DNA of 48,467 nucleotides, from assembly GCA_947629075.1 (NCBI GenBank), contig CANRCI010000001.1, positions 1 to 48,467 on the forward strand, written 5' to 3'. How positions within the stretch are numbered: position 1 is the stretch's first letter; every line of letters begins with the position of its first letter. The notes under the pieces were generated by a model. It ran no database searches and was not told the DNA's origin. It was given only the letters and a program-made list of their open reading frames with translations. The DNA is from an uncultured Bacilli bacterium. GTDB taxonomy: Bacteria > Bacillota_I > Bacilli_A > RF39 > UBA660. The translations under genes were made by a program, and so were the position numbers. Shown here one piece after another: positions 14,289-23,369 of this stretch.

Positions 14289-16787
14289 ATGAAAAAATTA
14301 AATCGAAATGATTATTTAAATATATTTATTTTAGTATTATTGTTGTTATGTTCATTAGTGATTTCCTTCGGTACTAAATATGGTTTTGGTTCAGTTATCG
14401 ATTGGAGTTGTCAGCATTATAAAATTCCCGAATATTTTAGAGAATTATTTTATAGTACCGGAAATTTGTTTCCCAACTTTGCTTTCAATCTTGGTGGTGG
14501 ACAGAACATCTATTTTTTATCTTATTATGGCCTTTTTAATCCGGTAATTATGTTTAGTTATCTATTGCCATTTGTAAGTATGCGAACTTATATAACTTTT
14601 AGTAGTATTGCTTTAGTAATCTTAAGTATATTTTTACTTTATAAATTTATAAATGATAAATATGACTCCAAGTTAGCCTTTTTAGGATCATTTATTTTTA
14701 TTTGTTCAGCTCCCATAGTTTTTCATCTTCAAAGACATATCATGTTCATAAATTATATGCCTTTTCTAATTATGGCTTTTATGGGAGTAGATGAGCACTT
14801 TAAGAATAGACACGATTTTCTTTTGATCATCAGTGTGACGTTGGTCATTTTATCTAGTTACTTTTTTAGTGTTTCAGCTTTAGTAGCTATTAGTATCTAT
14901 GCCGTTTTTTGTTATTTAAAATTTGAACGAGAAATCAACTTTAGAACTTTTTTTGTCAATGCTTTGGCATATTTAAAACCGATTGTAATTGCAATTATGA
15001 ACAGTGCAATTCTTTTAATTCCAACGTTTATTGCACTTTTATCAGGACGTAGTAAGACTAATAATGATACATCGATATTGAGTTTAATCATACCGGAGTT
15101 TAATACCGGTGATATATTGTACAAACCATATACCACTGGACTTTCAATGATATTGATATTTGCTATAATCTGGTTTGTCGTAAATAAGAAAAAAGAAAAT
15201 AAATTTTTAGGTATAACTAGTTTATTAATAGTTTTATTTCCAATTTTTATTTATCTGTTAAACGGATTTATGTATGTCGAAGGTAAGGTTTTAATTACTT
15301 TTTTACCTCTATTTATTTTAATGATTATCGAGTGTTTAAACGAGATGTTTAAGACCAAGGAGAAATTAGTTTTAAGTACTGGAATTTTTACGGCGGTCAG
15401 TTTGATTTACCTATTGGTCAATTTTAGAAGTATTAGTGATTATCTAATTTTATTCGATTGTCTATTTTTAATACTTAGTCTTTTAATTTTGATAATTTAT
15501 GATAAAAAGCAATATTTAATAATATCTATTGTTTTAGTATCGATTGGTACATTTTTAAATGCTAGTTTAACTAATAAATTAGTGGGTAGAGATGATTATT
15601 TATACGATTATGATGAAATTGTAGAATATATTGATAAGTTGAGTAGTGAAGACAATTTATTTCGCGTTAATTATTTGACTAAACATTTAGATTCATCTAA
15701 TAAGATTTATGGTAGTAATCATTTGACAAGTAGTATCTATTCATCGTTATCTAATAAGTATTATAAAGATTTTTATTATAATGAATTGTACAATGAAGTT
15801 ATGCACAGGACAACAGGACAGATGGGAAATACGGAAAATTTACTCTTCAATATCCTGATGTCCAATCGTTACATTTTAGCAGAAAACTTAGATAGTATTG
15901 CTTATGATAAAGTCGATGCAATAAAAACTGGTGATGGTAAGACGATAAACGTTTATGAAAATGATAATGTTTTACCGATTATCTATGCATCTAATAAGAT
16001 TATGTCCTATGACGATTACGAACGTTTAAATGATGTTGAAAAAACTCTAGCTAATTTAAATTATGTCGTCGTAAATGGTGATGAGAGTACGGATTATTCT
16101 TTTAATTATGGAAAAGTAAATTATGATAAGACTTATCAATCACCTGATAAGAAACATATCGTTTTAGAAAGCGATGACGATTTGGAGAATAAGATCGTTT
16201 TAATCAGTTTTAAACTCAACAGCAATAATTCTTGTAGGATTGGAGATAATGCGATAACGATTAATGGTATCTTTAATAAACTTAGTTGTAAGAGTTGGAA
16301 ATACCACAATAAAAACTATAATTTTAAGTATGTCATTGCTGGTCAAGATAACAGTAAACTAGATATTACACTAGGTGATGGCAATTACGACATTTCAGAT
16401 TTATCTTTTTATTGGTTAGACTATAGTGATATCGAAAAGTTAAATGACGATGTTACGGCCGTAAATATTTCTAAAACTCGTAACAATGGTGATATAATAG
16501 AAGGAGAAGTAAAAATAAGTGATTCTTCTTATATCAAGACTTCTATTCCATATGACAATGGCTTTAGGGTATATGTCGATGATGAAGAAGTACTTGCTGA
16601 AAGAGTCAATGAAGACTTTTTAGGATTTGAAATTAGTAAAGGGAGTCATCACATAAAAATAGTTTATACGGCTCCGGGAGAAAAAGTTGCTAAAATGATA
16701 ACTTTTATAGGAATAACTATTAGTTTTGTCAGTTTGTATTTAGAATTTGGAATGACTAAAGCTAAAAGAAAAATAAAATTTGAGTGA
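14289..16787 (+). CDS. YfhO-family integral membrane protein (GT-C-like)
   Basis: An 832-residue polytopic membrane protein. About a dozen hydrophobic helices fill residues 1-430, and a last helix lies near residues 800-820; between them is a large extracytoplasmic domain of about 370 residues. The YfhO family signature is recognisable near the start: DWSCQHYKIPEYFRELFYS, then NFAFNLGGGQNIYFLSYYG. YfhO proteins are GT-C-like and, in Listeria and Bacillus relatives, transfer sugars from undecaprenyl-phosphate to wall or lipoteichoic acids. It is followed 10 bp later by a GtrA-like gene, the usual partner class, consistent with polymer glycosylation at the outer membrane face. The third usual component, a CsbB/GtrB-type glycosyltransferase, is not in the window. 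Confidence 0.85.
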   Translation: MKKLNRNDYLNIFILVLLLLCSLVISFGTKYGFGSVIDWSCQHYKIPEYFRELFYSTGNLFPNFAFNLGGGQNIYFLSYYGLFNPVIMFSYLLPFVSMRTYITFSSIALVILSIFLLYKFINDKYDSKLAFLGSFIFICSAPIVFHLQRHIMFINYMPFLIMAFMGVDEHFKNRHDFLLIISVTLVILSSYFFSVSALVAISIYAVFCYLKFEREINFRTFFVNALAYLKPIVIAIMNSAILLIPTFIALLSGRSKTNNDTSILSLIIPEFNTGDILYKPYTTGLSMILIFAIIWFVVNKKKENKFLGITSLLIVLFPIFIYLLNGFMYVEGKVLITFLPLFILMIIECLNEMFKTKEKLVLSTGIFTAVSLIYLLVNFRSISDYLILFDCLFLILSLLILIIYDKKQYLIISIVLVSIGTFLNASLTNKLVGRDDYLYDYDEIVEYIDKLSSEDNLFRVNYLTKHLDSSNKIYGSNHLTSSIYSSLSNKYYKDFYYNELYNEVMHRTTGQMGNTENLLFNILMSNRYILAENLDSIAYDKVDAIKTGDGKTINVYENDNVLPIIYASNKIMSYDDYERLNDVEKTLANLNYVVVNGDESTDYSFNYGKVNYDKTYQSPDKKHIVLESDDDLENKIVLISFKLNSNNSCRIGDNAITINGIFNKLSCKSWKYHNKNYNFKYVIAGQDNSKLDITLGDGNYDISDLSFYWLDYSDIEKLNDDVTAVNISKTRNNGDIIEGEVKISDSSYIKTSIPYDNGFRVYVDDEEVLAERVNEDFLGFEISKGSHHIKIVYTAPGEKVAKMITFIGITISFVSLYLEFGMTKAKRKIKFE

Positions 16788-16797
16788 GGTAGTAAAC

Positions 16798-17250
16798 ATG
16801 GAAAAAAAGTTAAAAAAATATTATCGTCTTATAAGAGAAATATATACTGATTATAAAGAGGTCATCAATTACTTGATAGTTGGTGTTTTGACCACTGTAG
16901 TTAGTATCGTCTCTTTTGCTATATTTCAAAATTTTGCATTAGGTTTTAGTCTTTTTGGTCTAACAGTAAAAAAGTATATGGTTTCAACAGTTCTATCTTG
17001 GATTGTTGCCGTTTTATTCGCCTATGTAACTAACAGAAAATTTGTCTTTGAAAGTCATTCTAAGAAAGTTGTTTCCGAATTTATCAAATTTGTCACAGCT
17101 CGTATTATGTCTTTATTGGCTGAAATTGTATGTATGTACATTTTGATCGATTTGATGCATAGTGATGAGATGATTGCTAAAATATTAGTTCAAGTTTTAA
17201 TAATAGTATTAAATTATGTCTTTAGTAAATTGTTCGTCTTTAAAAAATAA
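16798..17250 (+). CDS. GtrA/GtcA-family membrane protein
   Basis: A 150-residue protein with four predicted membrane helices and the GtrA landmarks INYLIVGVLTTVVS near the start, FAYVTNRKFVFES in the middle and VLNYVFSKLFVFKK at the end. GtrA proteins are thought to move undecaprenyl-phosphate-linked sugars across the membrane or help its recycling. TTG 16780 is in frame but overlaps the end of the YfhO gene and lies before the ribosome binding site; ATG 16798 follows GAGGT with 8-base spacing. It is co-transcribed with the YfhO gene upstream, which probably uses the lipid-linked sugar. Confidence 0.9.
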   Translation: MEKKLKKYYRLIREIYTDYKEVINYLIVGVLTTVVSIVSFAIFQNFALGFSLFGLTVKKYMVSTVLSWIVAVLFAYVTNRKFVFESHSKKVVSEFIKFVTARIMSLLAEIVCMYILIDLMHSDEMIAKILVQVLIIVLNYVFSKLFVFKK

Positions 17251-17304
17251 GTAGTAAAATAACAAATAATTTTATATAATTATTTATATAGTTGGGGTGA
17301 ATTT

Positions 17305-17541
17305 ATGAAATACGAAATTGGAAGGGTAGTAAAGGTTCAAAATAGAGATTATCTAATAGTCAGTAAACTAGAGGATGAAGGCATTTATTATGTATATTTA
17401 ATGAGTGTTGACCAGCCGATTTCGGTCCTTATTGCTCGTGAAAATGTTAAAAGCCCTAGACTTATTGAAATTGAGGTTTTGGATGACGCTTCCAAATTTC
17501 AAGAGATTTATGAAAAATTTGTTGAGAATGCTAGTAAATAA
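17305..17541 (+). CDS. Small unknown protein, 78 aa
   Basis: I do not recognise this protein. It is acidic and soluble, with a likely small beta barrel in the first ~55 residues (YEIGRVVKVQNRDYLIVSK, then YYVYLMSVDQP) and a C-terminal helix. GGGGTG precedes ATG 17305, and a TATAAT at 17275 may serve as its -10. A strong terminator follows. The small-barrel pattern resembles proteins that bind RNA or other proteins, but this is only an impression. Confidence 0.65.
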   Translation: MKYEIGRVVKVQNRDYLIVSKLEDEGIYYVYLMSVDQPISVLIARENVKSPRLIEIEVLDDASKFQEIYEKFVENASK

Positions 17542-17562
17542 AGCTGGTGTAAATAATGGTTT

Positions 17563-17600
17563 AAGATATGACAATATCGTTTAAAGTCATATCTTTTTTT
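17563..17600 (+). terminator. Intrinsic terminator before rlmN
   Basis: AAGATATGAC (17563-17572) pairs perfectly with GTCATATCTT (17586-17595) around a 13-base loop, followed by a T run. Confidence 0.9.
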
Positions 17601-17609
17601 GATGGTTCG

Positions 17610-17618
17610 TGCTATAAT
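17610..17618 (+). promoter_or_regulatory. Extended -10 promoter of the rlmN operon
   Basis: TGC followed by TATAAT (17613-17618), 20 bases before the GTG start; no convincing -35 is seen. The leader would be very short. Confidence 0.5.
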
Positions 17619-17637
17619 TTTTTATGTGGGTGATATT

Positions 17638-18660
17638 GTGAAAAGTATATACGATATGACTTTCAGGGGATTAGAAGAATACTTTTTAAAACTGGGTGAA
17701 AAGAAATATAAAGCTGTTCAAGTATTTGAGTGGATTTATGGTAAAAGGATATCTTCTTTTGATGAAATGTCGAATATTAAAAAAAGTGTTATCGATAATT
17801 TGAAAAAAGATTTTACGATCGGCAAATTAAAACCTGTTAAAGTGGAACGAGATGAATTAGTTAATAAATATTTATTCAATTTAGAAGATGGTGAACGTAT
17901 TGAAAGTGTTTTGATGCGTCATGATTATGGACTTAGTATCTGTATTTCTAGTCAAGTAGGATGTAATATGGGGTGTAAGTTTTGCGAAAGTGGACGCTTA
18001 AAAAAAGTTAGAAATCTAAAAACGAGTGAGATGATTCTCCAGATAATGGCTGTTGAAGAGGATCTACACGAACGAATTAGTCATGTCGTAATTATGGGAA
18101 TTGGTGAACCTTTTGATAACTTTGACAATTTTAAAGACTTTGTCGAAATTATTAATCATCCTAAGGCTTTGGCGATTGGAAGTCGTCACATTACTGTATC
18201 TACTTGTGGTATAATTCCTAAAATAAAAGAGTTTATGGAATTTCCTTATCAGGTCAATTTAGCAATCAGTTTACATGCTCCATCCGATGAGATAAGAAAT
18301 AAAATAATGCCAATTAATAAAGTTTATCCCCTAGATCAACTCATTCAAGTTTTAAAAGAATATATTAAAACTACTAATCGTCGTGTTACTTTTGAATATA
18401 TTTTGTTAAAGGGAGTTAATGACAGCATAGAATGCGCTAATGAACTATGTGATTTAGTTAGAGGTATGAATTGTTATATAAATTTGATTCCTTATAATGA
18501 AACTAATAATATTGATTTTAAACGCAGTAAAAAGGATACTATTTCTAGGTTTTATGATATAATTAAAAAAAGAAAAATAAACGTGACCATAAGAAGAGAA
18601 TTTGGTGGTAATATAAGTGCTGCTTGTGGACAACTTAGAAGCGAGAAGGAGGATTTATGA
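17638..18660 (+). CDS. rlmN: 23S rRNA (adenine-2503-C2)-methyltransferase RlmN
   Basis: A 340-residue radical SAM enzyme that methylates C2 of A2503 in 23S rRNA (and in some bacteria A37 of tRNAs). The cluster motif CNMGCKFC is at residues 109-116, and the C-terminal methylation cysteine lies in SAACGQLR; other family blocks are MGIGEP, TVSTCGIIP, LAISLHAP and INLIPYNE. The text after the cluster, ESGRLKKVRN, differs from the common ATG-Q form and is closer to a subgroup near Cfr-like enzymes. Longer in-frame starts (TTG 17599, ATG 17602) lie in the promoter; GTG 17638 follows GGTGAT and is preferred. It heads an rlmN-prpC-prkC-rsgA-rpe operon in the Bacillus order. Confidence 0.93.
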   Translation: MKSIYDMTFRGLEEYFLKLGEKKYKAVQVFEWIYGKRISSFDEMSNIKKSVIDNLKKDFTIGKLKPVKVERDELVNKYLFNLEDGERIESVLMRHDYGLSICISSQVGCNMGCKFCESGRLKKVRNLKTSEMILQIMAVEEDLHERISHVVIMGIGEPFDNFDNFKDFVEIINHPKALAIGSRHITVSTCGIIPKIKEFMEFPYQVNLAISLHAPSDEIRNKIMPINKVYPLDQLIQVLKEYIKTTNRRVTFEYILLKGVNDSIECANELCDLVRGMNCYINLIPYNETNNIDFKRSKKDTISRFYDIIKKRKINVTIRREFGGNISAACGQLRSEKEDL

Positions 18661-19382
18661 AATCATTCTATTTAACGGATACCGGGAAAGTTAGAAGTCA
18701 TAATGAAGATAGTGTAATAATATTGAAGAATAAAGATAATGAATATCTTTTGGCAGTTGCTGATGGAATGGGAGGTCATCGTGCTGGTGAAGTAGCATCA
18801 TCTATTGCTATTACCCATTTGAGTAAATGTTTTAATGAAACGTTCAGCAATTTAGATAAAGTTAAAGCAGTTAATTGGCTTCGTGAGATTTCTTTTGAGA
18901 TAAACGAATTAATCTTTGATCATGTCAGTAAAAATCCTGAAAGTAAAGGAATGGGTACTACTCTAGTAGTGGCGATAGTTACTAAGAGTTATATTTTATT
19001 CGGTAATATCGGTGATTCCAGTGGTTTTGTAATGAAAGATGATAAACTTCATAAAGTTACTTATGACCATACTTTAGTAAATTTACTTTTAAAAGCGGGA
19101 GAACTTACTGAAGAAGAAGCTAAAGATCATCCGAAGAAAAATGTTCTTATGAAAGCTCTAGGAGCGAATGATCCAATTGATATTGACATATTTGATTGTG
19201 ATATGAATATATCATCTATTCTTTTATGTAGTGATGGACTTACCAATATGCTTAATGAAGAACAGATTCAAAAAGTATTGTTAAGTGATTTAGATATCGA
19301 AGATAAAGTAATTAAATTGATAGTTAAGAGTAATAATCGTGGTGGTACTGATAATATATCAGTCGCTTATCTTGAATTTTAA
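18657..19382 (+). CDS. prpC: PP2C-type protein phosphatase (PrpC/Stp)
   Basis: A 241-residue PPM-family serine/threonine phosphatase, expected to reverse phosphorylation by the PASTA kinase encoded next. The metal-binding motifs are present in order: TDTGKVRSHNEDS, ADGMGGHRAGE, GNIGDSSGFV, LLCSDGLTNM and GGTDNISV. It lacks membrane segments. The start ATG overlaps the rlmN stop by 4 bp (ATGA), and GAAGGAGG lies upstream, indicating translational coupling. The prpC-prkC pair is conserved throughout the Firmicutes, which supports the assignment. Confidence 0.95.
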   Translation: MKSFYLTDTGKVRSHNEDSVIILKNKDNEYLLAVADGMGGHRAGEVASSIAITHLSKCFNETFSNLDKVKAVNWLREISFEINELIFDHVSKNPESKGMGTTLVVAIVTKSYILFGNIGDSSGFVMKDDKLHKVTYDHTLVNLLLKAGELTEEEAKDHPKKNVLMKALGANDPIDIDIFDCDMNISSILLCSDGLTNMLNEEQIQKVLLSDLDIEDKVIKLIVKSNNRGGTDNISVAYLEF

Positions 19383-19405
19383 ATTAGTTTAGAAAGAGAT
19401 TGGTG

Positions 19406-21199
19406 ATGACATTGATAACGAAGGGGCAAAAAATTAACGATAGATATGAAATAATTAAAAGTATTGGTGAAGGTGGTATGGCTAATGTCTATCTAGCTAA
19501 GGATATAATACTAGATAGAAAAGTAGCTATTAAAGTCTTAAGAGGAGATCTCGCTAACGATGAGAAGTTTATTCGTCGTTTTCAAAGAGAAGCTCTATCA
19601 GCATCATCACTTTCCCATCCCAATATTGTCGAGATGTACGATGTAGGGGAGGACCACGGTAATCACTACATCGTCATGGAATACGTTGAAGGAAAAACGT
19701 TAAAACAACTTTTAAAGAAACGTGGGCATTTAACAGTTGGTGAAGCTGTCGATATAATGTTACAACTTTCTGATGGGATTGCTCATGCCCATGAAAGTTA
19801 TATTATCCACCGCGATTTAAAACCACAAAACATCATGATTCAGGAGAATGGTCAAATTAAAATAACTGATTTCGGAATAGCAATGGCCATGAATTCAACC
19901 CAGCTTACTCAGACTAATTCAGTAATGGGAAGTGTTCACTATTTACCACCAGAACAAGCTAGTGGTAAAGGTTCGACGATTAAGTGCGATATCTATTCAA
20001 TGGGTATTTTGTTTTATGAATTATTGACAGGAATCCTACCTTTTAAAGGGGATAATGCAGTAGAGATTGCCCTTAAGCATATGAAAGAACCGATTCCTAG
20101 TATTAGAAAACAGAATCCTGCTATCCCTCAAAGTATTGAGAATATAATTTTAAAAGCAACAGCTAAAAATCCTAAAAATAGATATAACGATGTCAAAGAA
20201 ATGTATCGTGACTTATCAGTAGCGCTAGATGAAGATGTCAAAAATCAAGAAAAGATTCGTTATAAATATCCTGAAATGGAGTTTGACGAAACTAAAGATA
20301 TGATTCCTACGATGAAACCTAAGAAAAGAGAAACTAAAGAAGAGGAAGAGATAGTTAAAGAGATTCCAAAAGAGACTAAAAAGAAGAAAAAACTTAGTAA
20401 AAATGCTAAAATTATTATCACTTTAAGTGTTATTTTAGCCTTATTGGTTATCGGTCTTGGAGTTTATGCAGTATCAACTCTTTTTAAAGAGGAAGAGGAA
20501 ATAAAGATTCAAGATGTGTCGGGGATGAGTGTCGATGATGCGATTGAAGTGCTTAGAAATCAGGGGTTGGAGGTCAATCCAGAGACTGAAAAGATCGCTT
20601 CTAGTGAATATGAAGCTGGTAAAGTTGTCAGAACTGATCCGATGGCTAATCGCTATGTCAAGAAAGGACGTACGATTACTATTTGGGAATCGATTGGTGA
20701 GGAGACTTTTGATCTCGAAGATTATGTCGGTAAAAACTATTTAGAGATTAAAGGTAATTTGGAAGGTGCTTATAAAGTAACGGTTAATATCGTCAAAAAA
20801 GAAGTCGATGATTTGGATGGAATTGATGAGTATACAATTCTAGAACAGTCACCAAAAGCTGGTACGGAAATTAGAGAGGGAGATACGATTACTTTCTATG
20901 TACCAGATCTATATGAAAAATATCCTGATTTTGTAAATGATGGATGGACTGTTGAGCAAGTTGAGGAGTTCTGTGAGAAATATAATCTCAACTTACTTAA
21001 AACCGAAGAAGATACGACTAATTATAAAGATGGGGCGATTATCTATCAAAGACCAGTAGCGGGTAGTAAGATTGAATCTAACACAACGGTCAGAATTACT
21101 ATCGCTAGAACACCACCAGTGAATGATACTGAAAATCCAGAAGTTTTACCGAATAGTGATGGAAATACTTCGGGTGATAACAATAATCAAACGCCGTAA
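19406..21199 (+). CDS. prkC: PASTA-domain Ser/Thr protein kinase (PrkC)
   Basis: A 597-residue transmembrane kinase. The N-terminal Hanks kinase domain shows GEGGMANVYLAK, the ATP lysine in VAIKVL, catalytic HRDLKPQNI and DFG in ITDFGIAM. A Lys-rich juxtamembrane stretch leads to one helix (about residues 333-355), then three extracellular PASTA repeats that in PrkC sense muropeptides and lipid II fragments, and a disordered end. PrkC governs growth, cell-wall synthesis and spore germination in Bacillus. ATG 19406 is chosen; TTG 19412 is also possible because GGTGAT lies just before it. It sits between prpC and rsgA, as in Bacillus. Confidence 0.95.
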   Translation: MTLITKGQKINDRYEIIKSIGEGGMANVYLAKDIILDRKVAIKVLRGDLANDEKFIRRFQREALSASSLSHPNIVEMYDVGEDHGNHYIVMEYVEGKTLKQLLKKRGHLTVGEAVDIMLQLSDGIAHAHESYIIHRDLKPQNIMIQENGQIKITDFGIAMAMNSTQLTQTNSVMGSVHYLPPEQASGKGSTIKCDIYSMGILFYELLTGILPFKGDNAVEIALKHMKEPIPSIRKQNPAIPQSIENIILKATAKNPKNRYNDVKEMYRDLSVALDEDVKNQEKIRYKYPEMEFDETKDMIPTMKPKKRETKEEEEIVKEIPKETKKKKKLSKNAKIIITLSVILALLVIGLGVYAVSTLFKEEEEIKIQDVSGMSVDDAIEVLRNQGLEVNPETEKIASSEYEAGKVVRTDPMANRYVKKGRTITIWESIGEETFDLEDYVGKNYLEIKGNLEGAYKVTVNIVKKEVDDLDGIDEYTILEQSPKAGTEIREGDTITFYVPDLYEKYPDFVNDGWTVEQVEEFCEKYNLNLLKTEEDTTNYKDGAIIYQRPVAGSKIESNTTVRITIARTPPVNDTENPEVLPNSDGNTSGDNNNQTP

Positions 21200-21208
21200 G
21201 GGGGAATT

Positions 21209-22048
21209 ATGAAGGGACAAATTGTTAAAATAATTAGTAATCTATATACCGTTAATTGTGATGGCATCAAATATGATTGTCACAGTCGTGGTAAGTTTCG
21301 CAAGAACAATTTAACACCGGTAGTTGGGGATTACGTAATTATAGATGCAGAGAATAATTACATATTAGAGATTTTAGAACGAAAAAATTATTTGATTCGT
21401 CCCTTTGTTGCGAATGTCGATCAAGGACTTTTAGTAACTAGTCTAAAGTCACCTGATTTTTCGACTAATCTTTTGGATAAGTTATTGTGCATTATGGAAA
21501 TAAATGATATTGAACCAATTATTTGTCTTACCAAAATGGATCTTTTGAACGAAGATGAAAAAGAAAAACTTTTAGAAGTAGTGGCATATTATCAAAAAAT
21601 TGGTTATAAGGTTTTCAATAACGATAATCTGTCGGCGGTAAAGAAAATATTTAAAGGAAAGACAACTGTGTTTACTGGTCAGACAGGAGCAGGGAAGTCA
21701 ACCCTTTTAAATAAGTTAGATGAGACGCTGGATTTGGAAACAGGAGAAATATCTAAAGCACTAGGACGTGGCAAACACACGACTAGACATGTCGAGTTAC
21801 ACGAATTGTTTGGTGGAAAAGTTTTGGATACCCCAGGATTTTCAAGTCTCGATTTCAATGATTTTACTAAAGAAGAAGTCAGGGATAGTTTTAAGGAATT
21901 TGGTGAAGTTCCCTGTAAGTTTCACGATTGTATGCATATAAATGAACGAGACTGTAATGTCAAAGCTCGTGTGTTAAGTGGTGACATTCTCGAGTCTCGT
22001 TATGAAAATTATAAAAAAATATTAGATAGTATAGGAAAGAAATGGTGA
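21209..22048 (+). CDS. rsgA: Small ribosomal subunit biogenesis GTPase RsgA
   Basis: A 279-residue circularly permuted GTPase that tests and matures the 30S subunit. An N-terminal OB fold (residues ~1-65) precedes a GTPase domain in permuted order: LTKMD (G4), then the P-loop GQTGAGKST (G1), TTRHVE (G2 region) and LDTPGF (G3). The C-terminal zinc knuckle is visible as CKFHDCMHINERDC. GGGGG precedes the ATG at 9 bp from the end of prkC. In Bacillus the orthologue (CpgA) is a PrkC substrate encoded in the same place, so the operon links signalling and ribosome assembly. Confidence 0.97.
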   Translation: MKGQIVKIISNLYTVNCDGIKYDCHSRGKFRKNNLTPVVGDYVIIDAENNYILEILERKNYLIRPFVANVDQGLLVTSLKSPDFSTNLLDKLLCIMEINDIEPIICLTKMDLLNEDEKEKLLEVVAYYQKIGYKVFNNDNLSAVKKIFKGKTTVFTGQTGAGKSTLLNKLDETLDLETGEISKALGRGKHTTRHVELHELFGGKVLDTPGFSSLDFNDFTKEEVRDSFKEFGEVPCKFHDCMHINERDCNVKARVLSGDILESRYENYKKILDSIGKKW

Positions 22049-22052
22049 TTTT

Positions 22053-22673
22053 ATGAAAAAAATATCAGTCTCGTTTTTAAGCAGTAAAGACATAAGTAAG
22101 GATTTGATGCTTTTGAATTCTACTGATACCGATTACATTCATGTCGATGTAATGGATGGAAAGTTTGTACCTGCTAAATTTGATCCGATCAAGAAGTTGA
22201 GTAAATTAGCTAATGTAGTTACCAAGAGATTGGATGTTCATCTAATGGTTAAAAAACCTACTAAATACATTTTAAAATATGCTTTACTAAATACAGAGTA
22301 CATTACTGTTCATGTAGAAATCGATAATGTTTTGGAGTGTTTAGATCTGATTAAGTCCTATGGTATAAAATGTGGTTTAGCAATTAATCCCGATACACCA
22401 GTTGAAGTTTTAGAGGAATATTTAGATGAGATAGATGGAATTACTCTTATGAGTGTTTATCCTGGTAAAGGTGGTCAAGCTTTTTTAGAGGATTCAGTTA
22501 GTCGTCTTAAAAAATTAAAAAAGATGATCGGTAAACGTAAGATTGAAATCACTATTGATGGTGGTATTAATGATGAAACTAAGACTAAAGCTAAGCAAGC
22601 TGATATCTTAGTAAGTGGTAGTTACGTTCTCAACAATTTAGATTTTCAACATCAGATAGATACTTTGCGATGA
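22053..22673 (+). CDS. rpe: Ribulose-phosphate 3-epimerase
   Basis: A 206-residue TIM barrel interconverting ribulose-5-phosphate and xylulose-5-phosphate in the pentose phosphate pathway. Active-site blocks are in order: HVDVMDGKFVP, LDVHLMV, LAINPDTP, MSVYPGKGGQAF, TIDGGIN and VSGSYVL. The usual N-terminal PSILSAD is changed to VSFLSSK, while the catalytic aspartates and histidines remain. It begins 4 bp after rsgA and overlaps the next gene by 4 bp. The rsgA-rpe order is that of Bacillus; the thiN gene that follows there is replaced here by a lipoprotein gene. Confidence 0.93.
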   Translation: MKKISVSFLSSKDISKDLMLLNSTDTDYIHVDVMDGKFVPAKFDPIKKLSKLANVVTKRLDVHLMVKKPTKYILKYALLNTEYITVHVEIDNVLECLDLIKSYGIKCGLAINPDTPVEVLEEYLDEIDGITLMSVYPGKGGQAFLEDSVSRLKKLKKMIGKRKIEITIDGGINDETKTKAKQADILVSGSYVLNNLDFQHQIDTLR

Positions 22674-23305
22674 AAAAATATTTAATATTTAGTCTTGCTT
22701 TTCTAATACTTCTAACCGGGTGTGATTTTAATTATAAAGTAAAAATCGATACATCTTCTAAAGAGGATGATGAAATAGTTGAGGAAGAAGAGAAGATAGA
22801 AGAGAAAGTTGAACATCAAGGGAAAAAATCTTCAAAAGATGAACCGCTTAAGATTAATGAAGTGGGTCTTGCTAGTAAGTATAGTGTTAAAGAAGAAAAA
22901 TATGATGATGTCGATGTCAAAGTAGTTGAGAATAAAAAAATTGATTTTGATAATGAAGATGTAAAAAAATATATTGAGAAAGAAAATGTTGAAATAGAGA
23001 GTAAGAGTGGTTATAAATTGATCATGACAACTATCGACGTTACGCTGGTCGATTTTAAGACCGAATCGTTTGGTAGTGATGTCGAAGTAAATACAGAAAT
23101 TTTAGATGAGAAGAGTAATCCAATTGTTGTAAATGGGGTGAAACAATTTATCGATGCCTATGCTATAGATAAGGGTAATGGTAAATTTGAAGGGGAAACT
23201 GGTACTTTAAAAATCGTTTATCAAATACCTAATGATGTCAATAGTTATATGATTAAGTTAGGAGCAGTTGGAAATACTCAGGCATATATCAAATTGAGTT
23301 TATAG
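22670..23305 (+). CDS. Predicted lipoprotein of unknown function
   Basis: A 211-residue protein with a lipoprotein signal peptide: basic start, hydrophobic stretch and lipobox LLTGC at about residues 14-18, so it should be anchored on the outer face of the membrane. A strongly charged Glu/Lys linker (about residues 30-65) is followed by a beta-rich domain of about 130 residues, with a pattern loosely like the immunoglobulin-type DUF4352 fold; I cannot assign it firmly. Its ATG overlaps the rpe stop (ATGA), so it is translationally coupled to the operon. A terminator follows at once. Confidence 0.8.
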   Translation: MKKYLIFSLAFLILLTGCDFNYKVKIDTSSKEDDEIVEEEEKIEEKVEHQGKKSSKDEPLKINEVGLASKYSVKEEKYDDVDVKVVENKKIDFDNEDVKKYIEKENVEIESKSGYKLIMTTIDVTLVDFKTESFGSDVEVNTEILDEKSNPIVVNGVKQFIDAYAIDKGNGKFEGETGTLKIVYQIPNDVNSYMIKLGAVGNTQAYIKLSL

Positions 23306-23329
23306 AAAGGATAATCCTTTCTTTTTTTT
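23304..23329 (+). terminator. Intrinsic terminator of the rlmN-rpe operon
   Basis: AGAAAGG (23304-23310) pairs with CCTTTCT (23316-23322) around ATAAT, then a T run; it overlaps the lipoprotein stop codon. Confidence 0.85.
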
Positions 23330-23369
23330 GTTTGTCATTTGTAGTATAATTAGTAATAGGTGATTTTAG

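Noticed and set aside
18601..18660. Mycoplasma-type genetic code (TGA = Trp)
   Set aside because: TGA ends rlmN, the YfhO gene and others at expected lengths, and tryptophan is encoded by TGG.
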